From NCBI RefSeq assembly GCF_015222005.1, contig NZ_JADFFL010000004.1:124001-188000 (forward strand): 64,000 bases of DNA. The letters run 5' to 3'. This DNA is from Mucilaginibacter myungsuensis (GTDB lineage Bacteria; Bacteroidota; Bacteroidia; Sphingobacteriales; Sphingobacteriaceae). Shown here piece by piece: positions 35,952 through 43,768 of this stretch; position 1 is the stretch's first letter, and every line of letters begins with the position of its first letter. The translations under genes and the position numbers were made by a program. The notes beneath the pieces were generated by a model. That model saw nothing but the letters and a program-made list of their open reading frames with translations. It had not been told where the DNA came from and did no database searches.

Positions 35952-36479
35952 ATGAAAAAAATTTATCTATTGGCCATTCCGGTATTATTAGCTACCGCAT
36001 GTTCACAACCCGAAAAGGTCGCTGCACCGGCCATCAGCGCATCGCCCGAGTATCCTTACAAGATCGAGAAACCCGATCAGTGGCAAACCGATACCAGCCA
36101 TGCCAATACCTTAACAGCCTTAAAGTTCTTGAAAGCTTTAGAAACTAACGACAACACCACCGCCAAAGCTTGCGTTGCCGACACCATGGTGTTCAATTAC
36201 GATGGCGGGACCTTTAAAGGTGCGTTCGGTGACTGGATGGCTCAAATGGCAGAAGGCATGGGAGACATGAAAGATATTAAAATGAGCATAAAAGATTGGC
36301 AGGCTGTTACTGATAAGGACAGAAATGAACAATTTGTTACTGTTTGGTACACGCAATGCTGGAAAGACAGCAAAGGCAAAGCCGACTCGCTATCCTATAC
36401 CGACCACATGCAATTTAAAGGGGGCCGAATAGCACAGATCGATGAGTTTTCGCGCCATTTTACCATGCCATCACATTAA
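35952..36479 (+). CDS. NTF2-like (SnoaL-type) lipoprotein
   Basis: A 175-residue lipoprotein; lipobox LATAC near residue 17. The mature protein has the NTF2-like cone fold pattern: ALKFLKALETNDNTTAKACVADTMVFNYDGG, WQAVTDKDRNEQFVTVWYTQ, and SYTDHMQFKGGRIAQIDEF. Start at ATG 35952 gives a clean lipoprotein signal; an upstream in-frame start at 35877 does not. Members bind small hydrophobic ligands or act as isomerases; here function unknown. Confidence 0.75.
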   Translation: MKKIYLLAIPVLLATACSQPEKVAAPAISASPEYPYKIEKPDQWQTDTSHANTLTALKFLKALETNDNTTAKACVADTMVFNYDGGTFKGAFGDWMAQMAEGMGDMKDIKMSIKDWQAVTDKDRNEQFVTVWYTQCWKDSKGKADSLSYTDHMQFKGGRIAQIDEFSRHFTMPSH

Positions 36480-36489
36480 GAAAGATCTT

Positions 36490-36521
36490 GCGTACGGATC
36501 TGCACACCCATATCCGTACGC
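36490..36521. terminator. Terminator-like hairpin between convergent genes
   Basis: GCGTACGGAT, 12 nt, ATCCGTACGC, then a short T-rich stretch. Confidence 0.6.
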
Positions 36522-36541
36522 TTATTTCCCGGGCATAATTG

Positions 36542-37057
36542 TTATGATCGATCCTTTTTCCTCATCGCCCTGATCATTTGCCCATAGTCCCATTTATTCA
36601 GCATCGCTTTAAACATATTTTCGATGCGGTTGGCTCGCGTTGGCGCTGTCTTAGCGCTGTTGATCCAGGTGATAAAATAGCGTTGGTGCCCTTGGGCCAA
36701 ACTATCGTAATAGGCGCGGGCTTCGGGTTCGTATTCAAAACATTCTTCCAGTTCGTCGGGCAGTATTACGGCGGTATCGGTGTCCTCTTCTAATGTTACC
36801 TTTAGCATCGCTCCGGCCCGCTTATGGATGCCTTTGCGCATATCCGCATTAATAGCCATGATAAACTTCCCCTCTCCCATCGGCATCAGGGCTACAGCTT
36901 TGATCGGGAAAGCATCCAACATGCCTTTTACTCTGAACGACTTTTTGTTCCCCGGTTTTAATTCCTGAGCGATGTCTGCCGGGATCTCGATATAGGTCCA
37001 CTCGGTCTTTTCGCCCTTATCCTCGAATTGCAGAATGATGATGTCGTAGCTGATCAT
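36542..37057 (-). CDS. YdeI/OmpD-associated family protein with DUF1905
   Basis: A 171-residue cytoplasmic protein. The N-terminal half is a DUF1905 beta-barrel (WTYIEIPADIAQELKPGNKKSFRVKG, MRKGIHKRAGAMLKVTLE). The C-terminal half is the helical OmdA/YdeI domain (LEECFEYEPEARAYYDSLAQGHQRYFITWINSAKT, RANRIENMFKAML). This two-domain layout is common in Bacteroidetes. Function unknown. Confidence 0.8.
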   Translation of the reverse strand: MISYDIIILQFEDKGEKTEWTYIEIPADIAQELKPGNKKSFRVKGMLDAFPIKAVALMPMGEGKFIMAINADMRKGIHKRAGAMLKVTLEEDTDTAVILPDELEECFEYEPEARAYYDSLAQGHQRYFITWINSAKTAPTRANRIENMFKAMLNKWDYGQMIRAMRKKDRS

Positions 37058-37155
37058 AATGTTGAGAATGGAGCGAATTGATAATGAGGCACGTTAAAAA
37101 ATATGCGAAAATGTTAAATGTTTGTTAAATATCGCAATTGAACCCGAAACGTTGT

Positions 37156-37178
37156 AACGTTTTGATAATTGCGAACAT
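37156..37178 (+). promoter_or_regulatory. Weak candidate ECF-type promoter upstream of the lumazine-binding-like gene
   Basis: AACGTTTT (37156-37163), 9 nt, GAACATC. Spacing equals the pair at 42212 and 43124 and the -10 to ATG distance (53 nt) equals that of the gene at 42288, but only the AACGTTTT half matches well. Confidence 0.25.
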
Positions 37179-37225
37179 CTTATAGACAGTAACAGATCAA
37201 TAATAACCTTTAAAAATACAACACC

Positions 37226-37651
37226 ATGAAAACTTTAAAAACAATTGCTTTAGGCCTTGCCTTATTAACAACCGTATTTACCGCTAATGCTGCCGACAAA
37301 CCGATTGAGCGCCTAACCAAACACTACGCCATCAATACTTACATCGATGCCATGAGCCGCGGCAGACTACAAGGCTTTAATGAGGTATTGGACCCGACCG
37401 CCACTTTTAGCATGTTACGCGGCACGCAAGTTTGCAGCTACAACAAAAAAGACATGCTGAAATTTATGAAAGACAACCAGAATGTGGAGCAAGCCTGTAC
37501 CGTAAGCACATCAGAAGTTGAAAGCAACGACAACATTACCGTAGTGAAAGTTGATATGAAATTTAACGGCTTTATCCGCAGCAACTACGTAACGGTAGCC
37601 AACACCGGCGATGGCTGGAAGATCACCAACGTGCATAGCGTTTTTAAATAA
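37226..37651 (+). CDS. Secreted NTF2-like (putative lumazine-binding) protein
   Basis: A 141-residue protein with signal peptide ending ANAAD. The mature part has the NTF2-like pattern AINTYIDAMSRGRLQGFNEVLDPTATFSMLRG and a C-terminal VANTGDGWKITNVHSVF, typical of the lumazine-binding-like NTF2 group. It contains two cysteines that could form a disulfide. Ends at a strong terminator. Function unknown. Confidence 0.75.
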   Translation: MKTLKTIALGLALLTTVFTANAADKPIERLTKHYAINTYIDAMSRGRLQGFNEVLDPTATFSMLRGTQVCSYNKKDMLKFMKDNQNVEQACTVSTSEVESNDNITVVKVDMKFNGFIRSNYVTVANTGDGWKITNVHSVFK

Positions 37652-37688
37652 GATAATTTCCCCGAGTTTTAGTTTTGTTTATCGAAGT

Positions 37689-37723
37689 AAAGGCCCCGAA
37701 ATTCGGGGCCTTTCTGTTTTATT
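37689..37723. terminator. Rho-independent terminator
   Basis: AAAGGCCCCGAA and TTCGGGGCCTTT separated by one A (practical loop AAATT), then a T-rich run; overlaps the end of the convergent SGNH hydrolase gene. Confidence 0.8.
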
Positions 37724-38390
37724 TTTTAATGTATGGCTCAAGCACCGCTTGCCACTGGTCATATCCGCCGGGTTGCAGGTGCAACATATCCGACCGGAAA
37801 TACGTTGAGTCGGGCATTGCCTTTGCGTGGAACAAGGCCGTGTTGACATCTAAATACTCCACATCTTTTTGCTTTTTGATGTAGGCCCTGATACGCTCGT
37901 TCCCCAAGGTAACCTCGCCGTAAAATTTGGCACGGCTTGGGCTCATCTTCATAGACATAAAATAAACCTTGGCTTTAGGCACGTTGGTTTGGATCATGCC
38001 AAGCAGTTTCACAAAATTATCATACACCGATGCCGAGCTTGCCCCGCTGGCCAGATCGTTATCGCCAACGTAGATAAATATCTTTGACGGCTGGTACGGA
38101 TATACAATAGACGGCATATAGTATTGCACCCATTGCGCTATAGTAGAGCCACCAACACCGCGCATAATGATATTCTTTTTAGGATACTTGGCCGGTAGGT
38201 CGGTCCACATGCGGATGGACGAACTGCCGATGAACAGGATGCCGCCCGACTTAGGCATGCTAACGCTATCCTTGGCTTTGTAGACTTTGATCTCGTTCTC
38301 GAAAGGGTAAGTTTCTTTCGGTTTAGCCGTTTGGGCAAAAGCATGCGTGCTGAATATCAGCGCGGCGACAAGTAAAAATTTGATCTTCAT
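37719..38390 (-). CDS. SGNH/GDSL-type secreted hydrolase
   Basis: A 223-residue protein with a signal peptide ending HAFAQT. Block I is ILFIGSSSIRMW (nucleophile Ser in GSSS, residues 55-58), block II GVGGST, block III YVGDNDL, and block V SDMLHLQPGGY with the catalytic Asp-His pair. It is likely a periplasmic ester- or acyl-hydrolase. It lies 9 nt downstream of the cytidine deaminase gene on the same strand, so they probably form an operon. Confidence 0.85.
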   Translation of the reverse strand: MKIKFLLVAALIFSTHAFAQTAKPKETYPFENEIKVYKAKDSVSMPKSGGILFIGSSSIRMWTDLPAKYPKKNIIMRGVGGSTIAQWVQYYMPSIVYPYQPSKIFIYVGDNDLASGASSASVYDNFVKLLGMIQTNVPKAKVYFMSMKMSPSRAKFYGEVTLGNERIRAYIKKQKDVEYLDVNTALFHAKAMPDSTYFRSDMLHLQPGGYDQWQAVLEPYIKK

Positions 38391-38399
38391 TTTGCAGGT

Positions 38400-38891
38400 T
38401 TACTGAGCGACAAGGCGCTCCTCAAAAAACATAAAGGGTAAAAAACTGGCGACGCCCGTGGTCACCCATACCGGTCCGTCGATGCAATATAGGATAATTT
38501 TTAGCGGGGCACCTTGCTTTTTTTCATATTCGGCCATCACCTGCAGGCAGGATCCGCAAGGGGTTACAGGCTTCAGGATATCAAAATTATCGGTATGTGC
38601 CGTTATAGCGATAGTTTGGATGGGATCATCCGGATGATTAGCACCCCAATTGAACAAGGCGGTCCGCTCGGCACAAAGCCCGGATGGATAAGCTGCGTTC
38701 TCCTGATTACTGCCACGGATCACCTTACCGCTCTCTAACAGCAAAGCCGCACCTACTTTAAATTTGGAATATGGTGAATGCGAATGCTCCATTGCTTTCA
38801 CTGCTTCGCGACAGATAATTTGGTCGGCCGTATCAAGTTCAGCAAGGCTGTTGTATTCGGTGAACGCTATCTTTATTTCGTGCTTTATCAT
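38400..38891 (-). CDS. cdd: Cytidine deaminase
   Basis: A 163-residue protein. Zinc ligands Cys73 (in GLCAERTALF with Glu75 as proton shuttle), Cys112 and Cys115 (PCGSCLQ). HSPYSKFKVGAALLL is the substrate-binding strand. It converts cytidine and deoxycytidine to uridine forms in nucleotide salvage. The start MIKHEIKIAF is chosen over an upstream in-frame ATG that would add 30 unrelated residues. Confidence 0.95.
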   Translation of the reverse strand: MIKHEIKIAFTEYNSLAELDTADQIICREAVKAMEHSHSPYSKFKVGAALLLESGKVIRGSNQENAAYPSGLCAERTALFNWGANHPDDPIQTIAITAHTDNFDILKPVTPCGSCLQVMAEYEKKQGAPLKIILYCIDGPVWVTTGVASFLPFMFFEERLVAQ

Positions 38892-38964
38892 TATTTCGGC
38901 CCGGTTAAAAAAGCGGGGGAAACAAGATAGGGAAAATCGGGGAATAATGCAAGAAACTACTTCA

Positions 38965-40143
38965 TTATGGTTTAAGTGCACTCAATGCACCTTCCATATC
39001 TGTTATCAAATACTCGGCATCCTCCAACCCCACATACATTCTGATCAATTGATGACGATAATTATTCGCGTCATAGTCATCAGCTGCTATGGTCGCTATT
39101 GCCGGAATGATCAAACTTTCGTGCCCGCCCCACGATACCGCCATCAGCATATGTTGCAAGGCATCGCAAAAAGCTTCTATCTTTTGTAACGACGAATTCT
39201 TCAATGTAAAGCTGAACAAGCCGCCGCAACCTTGCATTTGTTGATGGGCCAGTTCGGCTTGTTTAAAGCTGGGGAGGAATGGCCAGATCACCTGATCGAC
39301 AGCCGCGTGTTGTTGCAACCTGGCGGTGATGATCTTTGTACTTTCAAAACTACGCTGTAATCTTAAAGATAAAGTGCGCAAACCACGAATGAGTAACCAC
39401 GCCGATTGCGGTGCCATGCTGGCTCCTATGCCCATGTATTCCAACTCGAATATCTTACTTAACAAAGCCTTGCTGCCCGTAACTACGCCTGCAACTACAT
39501 CCGAGTGCCCGCCGATATATTTGGTTGCTGATTGAGCCACCAGATCGATACCGAGTTTGATGGGCTGTTGATATAGCGGCGTGCAATAGCTATTATCTAT
39601 CATAGTCAGGATACCGCGACTTTTTGCCAATTGGGCTATTGCAGCCAAGTCCTGCAACTCGTAGCTGAACGTATTGGGGCTTTCGAGATAGATCAGTTTG
39701 GTTTCCGGGCGAATGGCGGCTTCAAAATTCTTCAACTCTGTCCCATCGACAAAAGTGCAGGTGACACCAAATCGAGGTAGCAGTTTGGTGAATAGTTTGA
39801 TGGTCCAACTGTAAGAGTTCTCTACACAAACAATATGATCGCCACTTTTAAGTAAGGCGATGATGGGTATGGCGATGGCTGCTACACCACTACCAAAAAC
39901 CAAAGCGTCCTCGGCACCATCTAAAGCCGCTAACTTTTTGCGAAGGATATTAATAGTTGGGTTATTGCCGCGCGAGTAAAGGTTAGCCTCAAACTCGTTG
40001 CTCATGGCTTTGCGGAAGTCGGCTACGGAATTGAAACTGAAATTACTCGTTTGCACAATAGGTGGCGCGACAGCATTGAAATACTGCTCGCGATCTTCGC
40101 CCAATTGGTTGAGGATGTAGGAAAGGTCCATATTATTCATCAC
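38965..40143 (-). CDS. PLP-dependent Cys/Met-metabolism lyase (cystathionine gamma-synthase/lyase family)
   Basis: A 392-residue fold-type I PLP enzyme. Cofactor Lys208 occurs in QSATKYIGGHSD, Asp183 in MIDNSYCTPL, and substrate-phosphate residues Tyr56 and Arg58 in LYSRGNNPT. The family covers cystathionine gamma-synthase, cystathionine lyases and methionine gamma-lyase, which cannot be told apart here. The start overlaps the stop of the upstream amino acid permease by 4 nt, so it probably degrades the amino acid that the permease imports. Confidence 0.88.
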   Translation of the reverse strand: MMNNMDLSYILNQLGEDREQYFNAVAPPIVQTSNFSFNSVADFRKAMSNEFEANLYSRGNNPTINILRKKLAALDGAEDALVFGSGVAAIAIPIIALLKSGDHIVCVENSYSWTIKLFTKLLPRFGVTCTFVDGTELKNFEAAIRPETKLIYLESPNTFSYELQDLAAIAQLAKSRGILTMIDNSYCTPLYQQPIKLGIDLVAQSATKYIGGHSDVVAGVVTGSKALLSKIFELEYMGIGASMAPQSAWLLIRGLRTLSLRLQRSFESTKIITARLQQHAAVDQVIWPFLPSFKQAELAHQQMQGCGGLFSFTLKNSSLQKIEAFCDALQHMLMAVSWGGHESLIIPAIATIAADDYDANNYRHQLIRMYVGLEDAEYLITDMEGALSALKP

Positions 40144-41468
40144 TTCGGCAACCTTCCCTTATTCATATAAACACTCGCGTAATAGATCACCAATCCCAGC
40201 GCAAACACTGCTAAACAAACCAAAGCCGCCCCCGGGTTAGCCCAAAAGATATTCAACGTAACGAACCAGTACGACAGGATAAAAACAATAGGCACAAGCG
40301 GGAACAACTTAATGGTATAGATATCGGTATTGTCCAGTTCTTTTGTCTTTTTGCGAAGGATGAATATCGCCACTGCCGCCAAGGACAGACCAATAGTATC
40401 AAAGAACATTACGTAGTCCAGCATCTTACGGAAACTGTCCGAAAAGAAAAGGATCACTAATATACTCGCCACAAAGAAGGTTACGCCAAATTCCTGTACC
40501 TGTGTTTTAGGATTAACCCTGCGGAATATCTCGGGCAGGGTGCCGTCCTCGCTCATGGCGTAGTAAACACGTGGATTGGCCATTACGTTAACGTTAATAT
40601 AAGCCAGCACCGAAATGAACATTAGCACCGAGGCTATTTTAGAACCTACGCTACCGAAGATCACGCCCGCCATGGTAGATGCCAGTGTAGTGGTCTGTTG
40701 TAATCCACCTAAACCCAATACTTTATAGTAGGCAAAGTTGATAGCCAGGTAAAGAAAGATCACCGTACCGATGCCTAATCCGATAGCCTTGGGGATGTTC
40801 CGTTTCGGGTCGATGATGTCACCGCCAAAGTTGATGGTCTGTTGATAGCCGCCGTAAGTGAAAAATATCGGCACCAAACTTAAACCTAAGGCAGTAATGA
40901 GACTGCCTTGCGTAGGTATCGCTTTAGTGATAACCGTACTATCATCATGCATAAATACCGCCGAGAAGAGCAGGATCACCGCCAGCACTTTCAATATCGA
41001 CAGCACATTTTGTGTACGTGCACTTACTTTGATACCAAAGAAAGCCAGCGCGTATAAGATCAGTACCGAAAGCACCGCCACTACTTTCACACCCGTCGGC
41101 CCCTGCCATTCGGGCGGAAGTGTTACCGGGTTAATATAGTTTGCACCGATGATAGCCACTACCGCTACCGAAGCCGCATTACTGATCACCAACACCCAAT
41201 TGATCATGAATGCGAAGGCCGGGTGATAACAATAGGAGAACACCTTATAAAAACCGCCGGTATGCGGGTAACGCGCGCCGATCTCGGCAAAAGTGAGTGC
41301 ACCGCAAAGGGTAACTATCCCCCCAAATATCCAGGCGCCGAAAAAAATATAGGTATCACCCGCGCGTACGGCCACCTCGCTGGGGTTTGCAAATATGCCC
41401 ATGCCTATCACCAGGCTGATAACGATCATGGTCAGGTCGAACCGGTTAAGGCGGGGGATAATGCTCAT
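40140..41468 (-). CDS. APC-family amino acid permease
   Basis: A 442-residue protein with about 12 transmembrane helices. The N-terminal VIGMGIFANPSEVA is the APC TM1 unwound segment, and the phrase FFTYGGYQQTINFGGDI fits TM6. It should exchange or import amino acids with protons. It is operon partner of the PLP lyase by a 4-nt overlap, which suggests a sulfur or hydroxyl amino acid as substrate (inference). Confidence 0.9.
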   Translation of the reverse strand: MSIIPRLNRFDLTMIVISLVIGMGIFANPSEVAVRAGDTYIFFGAWIFGGIVTLCGALTFAEIGARYPHTGGFYKVFSYCYHPAFAFMINWVLVISNAASVAVVAIIGANYINPVTLPPEWQGPTGVKVVAVLSVLILYALAFFGIKVSARTQNVLSILKVLAVILLFSAVFMHDDSTVITKAIPTQGSLITALGLSLVPIFFTYGGYQQTINFGGDIIDPKRNIPKAIGLGIGTVIFLYLAINFAYYKVLGLGGLQQTTTLASTMAGVIFGSVGSKIASVLMFISVLAYINVNVMANPRVYYAMSEDGTLPEIFRRVNPKTQVQEFGVTFFVASILVILFFSDSFRKMLDYVMFFDTIGLSLAAVAIFILRKKTKELDNTDIYTIKLFPLVPIVFILSYWFVTLNIFWANPGAALVCLAVFALGLVIYYASVYMNKGRLPK

Positions 41469-41581
41469 GTATCTGTTTGCGTATTAATTTAATTACAATA
41501 AACTATTATTACAATTTTGCCGTAAAGATGTAACATTTAAATACATAAATTCGTAAACAAAGCGGCACTTATCAGCTAACT

Positions 41582-42166
41582 ATGAAATATTGTCAAGGGC
41601 AAATTAAGCATTTATTGTTTATCGTGGCATTGTTGTTTTTCGGCAATGTAACCCTTGCGCAAACCGCTAAAACCAAAAGCGCTAAAGAATACCGGGCGTT
41701 CCCAAAAGGCTCGGGCAGCGATATAGCCGGTTTTGACTTACCCGAGGGATTTAAAGAAGTTACCAAGACCGATGATAATAAGTATGATTACGCTATAGCC
41801 ATCCCCGAGGGCAGTTTCGAGATCCGTTTTAAAATAAACCCACATACCGAAGGCACGTCTGATTCGCTTTATATAGAGCGGGGCAAAACCTTGGCAAAGG
41901 AATTGGCCGGAGATAATATGTTTTACATTAAGGATATCCCGCCGACAAGTCTATCCGATTACAACGCCGATGCCGGTAAGGTTTATTTCATGAGCCTGCC
42001 CGACTCGCCGACCACTAACCATTACAAATACGCTCTGCTTACCGTCCTACAGAAGAACCGCAAAGGCATCATCATGGCCGTCTGCATTACCAATGATCGT
42101 GGTCCGGATATGTTTAAGAATATCTATAGGGCAAAAAGTTGCATTAAATTTAAGGACGAACAATAA
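41582..42166 (+). CDS. Secreted protein of unknown function
   Basis: A 194-residue protein with a signal peptide ending VTLAQT. The mature protein has the phrases GFDLPEGFKEVTKTDDNKYDYA and SFEIRFKINPH and ends with two cysteines near MAVCIT and KSCIKF. No named family recognised. It is followed by a hairpin terminator and then the ECF-type promoter of the next gene. Confidence 0.5.
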   Translation: MKYCQGQIKHLLFIVALLFFGNVTLAQTAKTKSAKEYRAFPKGSGSDIAGFDLPEGFKEVTKTDDNKYDYAIAIPEGSFEIRFKINPHTEGTSDSLYIERGKTLAKELAGDNMFYIKDIPPTSLSDYNADAGKVYFMSLPDSPTTNHYKYALLTVLQKNRKGIIMAVCITNDRGPDMFKNIYRAKSCIKFKDEQ

Positions 42167-42183
42167 CGCTATCGCTTCACTTA

Positions 42184-42209
42184 CAGCACTTTTTCAACAA
42201 AAAGTGCTG
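42184..42209 (+). terminator. Hairpin terminator with perfect 11-bp stem
   Basis: CAGCACTTTTT, CAAC, AAAAAGTGCTG. It ends 2 nt before the ECF-type promoter at 42212. Confidence 0.65.
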
Positions 42210-42211
42210 CT

Positions 42212-42246
42212 CTACCCAACGTTTTCTTTCCATGGTACGATGATGC
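42212..42246 (+). promoter_or_regulatory. Candidate ECF sigma promoter, lipoprotein gene
   Basis: CTACCCAACGTTTT (42212-42225), 9 nt, GTACGATGATGC (42235-42246). The same two blocks at the same spacing precede the ECF sigma gene at 43190. Confidence 0.65.
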
Positions 42247-42287
42247 AGTAAAAAACATCAATTAAACCATTTAAAAAGAACACGACC

Positions 42288-43049
42288 ATGAAAAAGCTTA
42301 TCTTTTCCGTTCTGGCACTTATCGCATTTTGCTTCATCATTCAAAGCTGCAACAAACTCAACGACCCGGCCATTAAAACCGTTGGCAACATTAAACTGAG
42401 CAACACCGAGGTAATGATCGGCCAGCCCGATACACTGTACATCACCAACGCCGCCGCTACTGATAGTATCGCCTGGGCGGTATTGCCAACCGGGTATAAC
42501 ACCATCGCCACCAAAGGCCAGGCAGCGGTGCTTACCTTTCGCAAAGCGGGTACTTATACCGTTACTGCAAAAGTGAACAACGGCGCGGTACAAACCGCTA
42601 CCATTGTTGTAAACTCGCAGGTCTATGTGGCACCGGGCACAAGCGTACCAATGGAAATTATTAACGACGACATTACACTGAACCCTAAATTGTACAAAAG
42701 CGCAACATCCGACAGCACCTACATTTACATGATAGCCAATACTAAAAACAAGTATTGCCCTGCCGGCAGGCTTAACACCAATGCATCGGTAGATGCTAAC
42801 GGTAATTACAGTTCTAACATCATCAACGTATTAATGTATGGCAATTGCCCTACCGGCACCGAGCAGTTATATGCCACCATCAAATTTAACCAGGGCCCGG
42901 CAGTGCTGGCTAACGGTACCTACACGATCGGCGTTAGGCTGAATGATGTTACCTACACCGGTACCGTGGTAGTTACTGCTGCCACTATCACTTTTAACTG
43001 GAACCATACCAGCGGTGTAATACTGAGCAACAAAGTGATCATCAGATAA
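42288..43049 (+). CDS. Lipoprotein with Ig/PKD-like domain, unknown function
   Basis: A 253-residue protein; lipobox-like IIQSC at the signal end (residue about 21). An Ig/PKD-like domain follows (SWAVLPTGYN-type strand, AAVLTFRKAGTYTVTAKVNNG), then a beta-rich region with two cysteines (NKYCPAG and GNCPTGTEQ). It probably sits at the outer membrane. Its promoter is shared in form with the ECF sigma gene, which suggests it is a target of that sigma factor. Confidence 0.65.
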   Translation: MKKLIFSVLALIAFCFIIQSCNKLNDPAIKTVGNIKLSNTEVMIGQPDTLYITNAAATDSIAWAVLPTGYNTIATKGQAAVLTFRKAGTYTVTAKVNNGAVQTATIVVNSQVYVAPGTSVPMEIINDDITLNPKLYKSATSDSTYIYMIANTKNKYCPAGRLNTNASVDANGNYSSNIINVLMYGNCPTGTEQLYATIKFNQGPAVLANGTYTIGVRLNDVTYTGTVVVTAATITFNWNHTSGVILSNKVIIR

Positions 43050-43064
43050 AATTATCACCCTATA

Positions 43065-43107
43065 TTAGCGGGGCGATGGCGTTGACCGTCGCCCGCTAAT
43101 TTTTTTT
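43065..43107 (+). terminator. Rho-independent terminator
   Basis: Imperfect stem TTAGCGGGGCGATGG with CCGTCGCCCGCTAA, then TTTTTTTT, between the lipoprotein and the sigma gene. Confidence 0.8.
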
Positions 43108-43123
43108 CAAAATATTTACCAAC

Positions 43124-43158
43124 CTACCCAACGTTTTAACCGTAGCGTACGAAGATGC
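43124..43158 (+). promoter_or_regulatory. Candidate ECF sigma promoter, autoregulated sigma gene
   Basis: CTACCCAACGTTTT (43124-43137), 9 nt, GTACGAAGATGC (43147-43158), 32 nt before the ATG at 43190. Confidence 0.65.
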
Positions 43159-43189
43159 TTCTGAATATACCTATGAGCACTTTTTATTA

Positions 43190-43768
43190 ATGGACCTTAA
43201 CCGGCAACGCACTCAGGAATTAGTAAACGGATGTATGCAAAATAACAGGGCATCGCAAGAGGCTTTGTATAAGCTTTTTTACAGCGATATGCTGCGTGTT
43301 TGCCATAGCTACCTGGCCGACCCGGCGCTGGCTAAGGAGGCATTCAATACCGGGTTTTTAAAAGTTTTTCAGTCGATCAAAAATTTCGATATAGATAAGG
43401 GCGAATTGGGTGGCTGGATCCGCAAGATCATGGTGTTTTCGGCTATCGACCTATGCCGGAAGGAACTCCGGTTCAACAACACCAACACCATCGCTGCCGA
43501 TACCGACGACGAGTTTATCCCGCCGAGGATATTAGAGAAGCTTTACTTTGACGAAATCCTGAAACAGATACGCACCCTGCCCGCCGCAGCACAAATGGTT
43601 TTTAATCTGTCGGTGCTGGATGACCTTAGCCATAAAGAGATAGGCGAACAATTGAGCATCAGCGAGGGCACATCGCGCTGGCATTTGGCCGAAGCAAAAA
43701 AACGTTTACGCGAACTGCTGGACCCCGGCAACCAACAAACAAAAGAAAGGAGGAGCAACGGACTATGA
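43190..43768 (+). CDS. ECF-type RNA polymerase sigma factor
   Basis: A 192-residue sigma-70 family protein with region 2 (ASQEALYKLFYSDMLRVCHSYL, LAKEAFNTGFLKVFQSIKNFD, then GGWIRKIMVFSAID) and region 4 (LPAAAQMVFNLSVLDDLSHK, EIGEQLSISEGTSRWHLAEA). It lacks region 3, as ECF sigmas do. It overlaps the downstream gene by 4 nt (ATGA). Its own candidate promoter matches that of the neighbouring lipoprotein gene, so positive autoregulation is probable. Confidence 0.92.
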   Translation: MDLNRQRTQELVNGCMQNNRASQEALYKLFYSDMLRVCHSYLADPALAKEAFNTGFLKVFQSIKNFDIDKGELGGWIRKIMVFSAIDLCRKELRFNNTNTIAADTDDEFIPPRILEKLYFDEILKQIRTLPAAAQMVFNLSVLDDLSHKEIGEQLSISEGTSRWHLAEAKKRLRELLDPGNQQTKERRSNGL

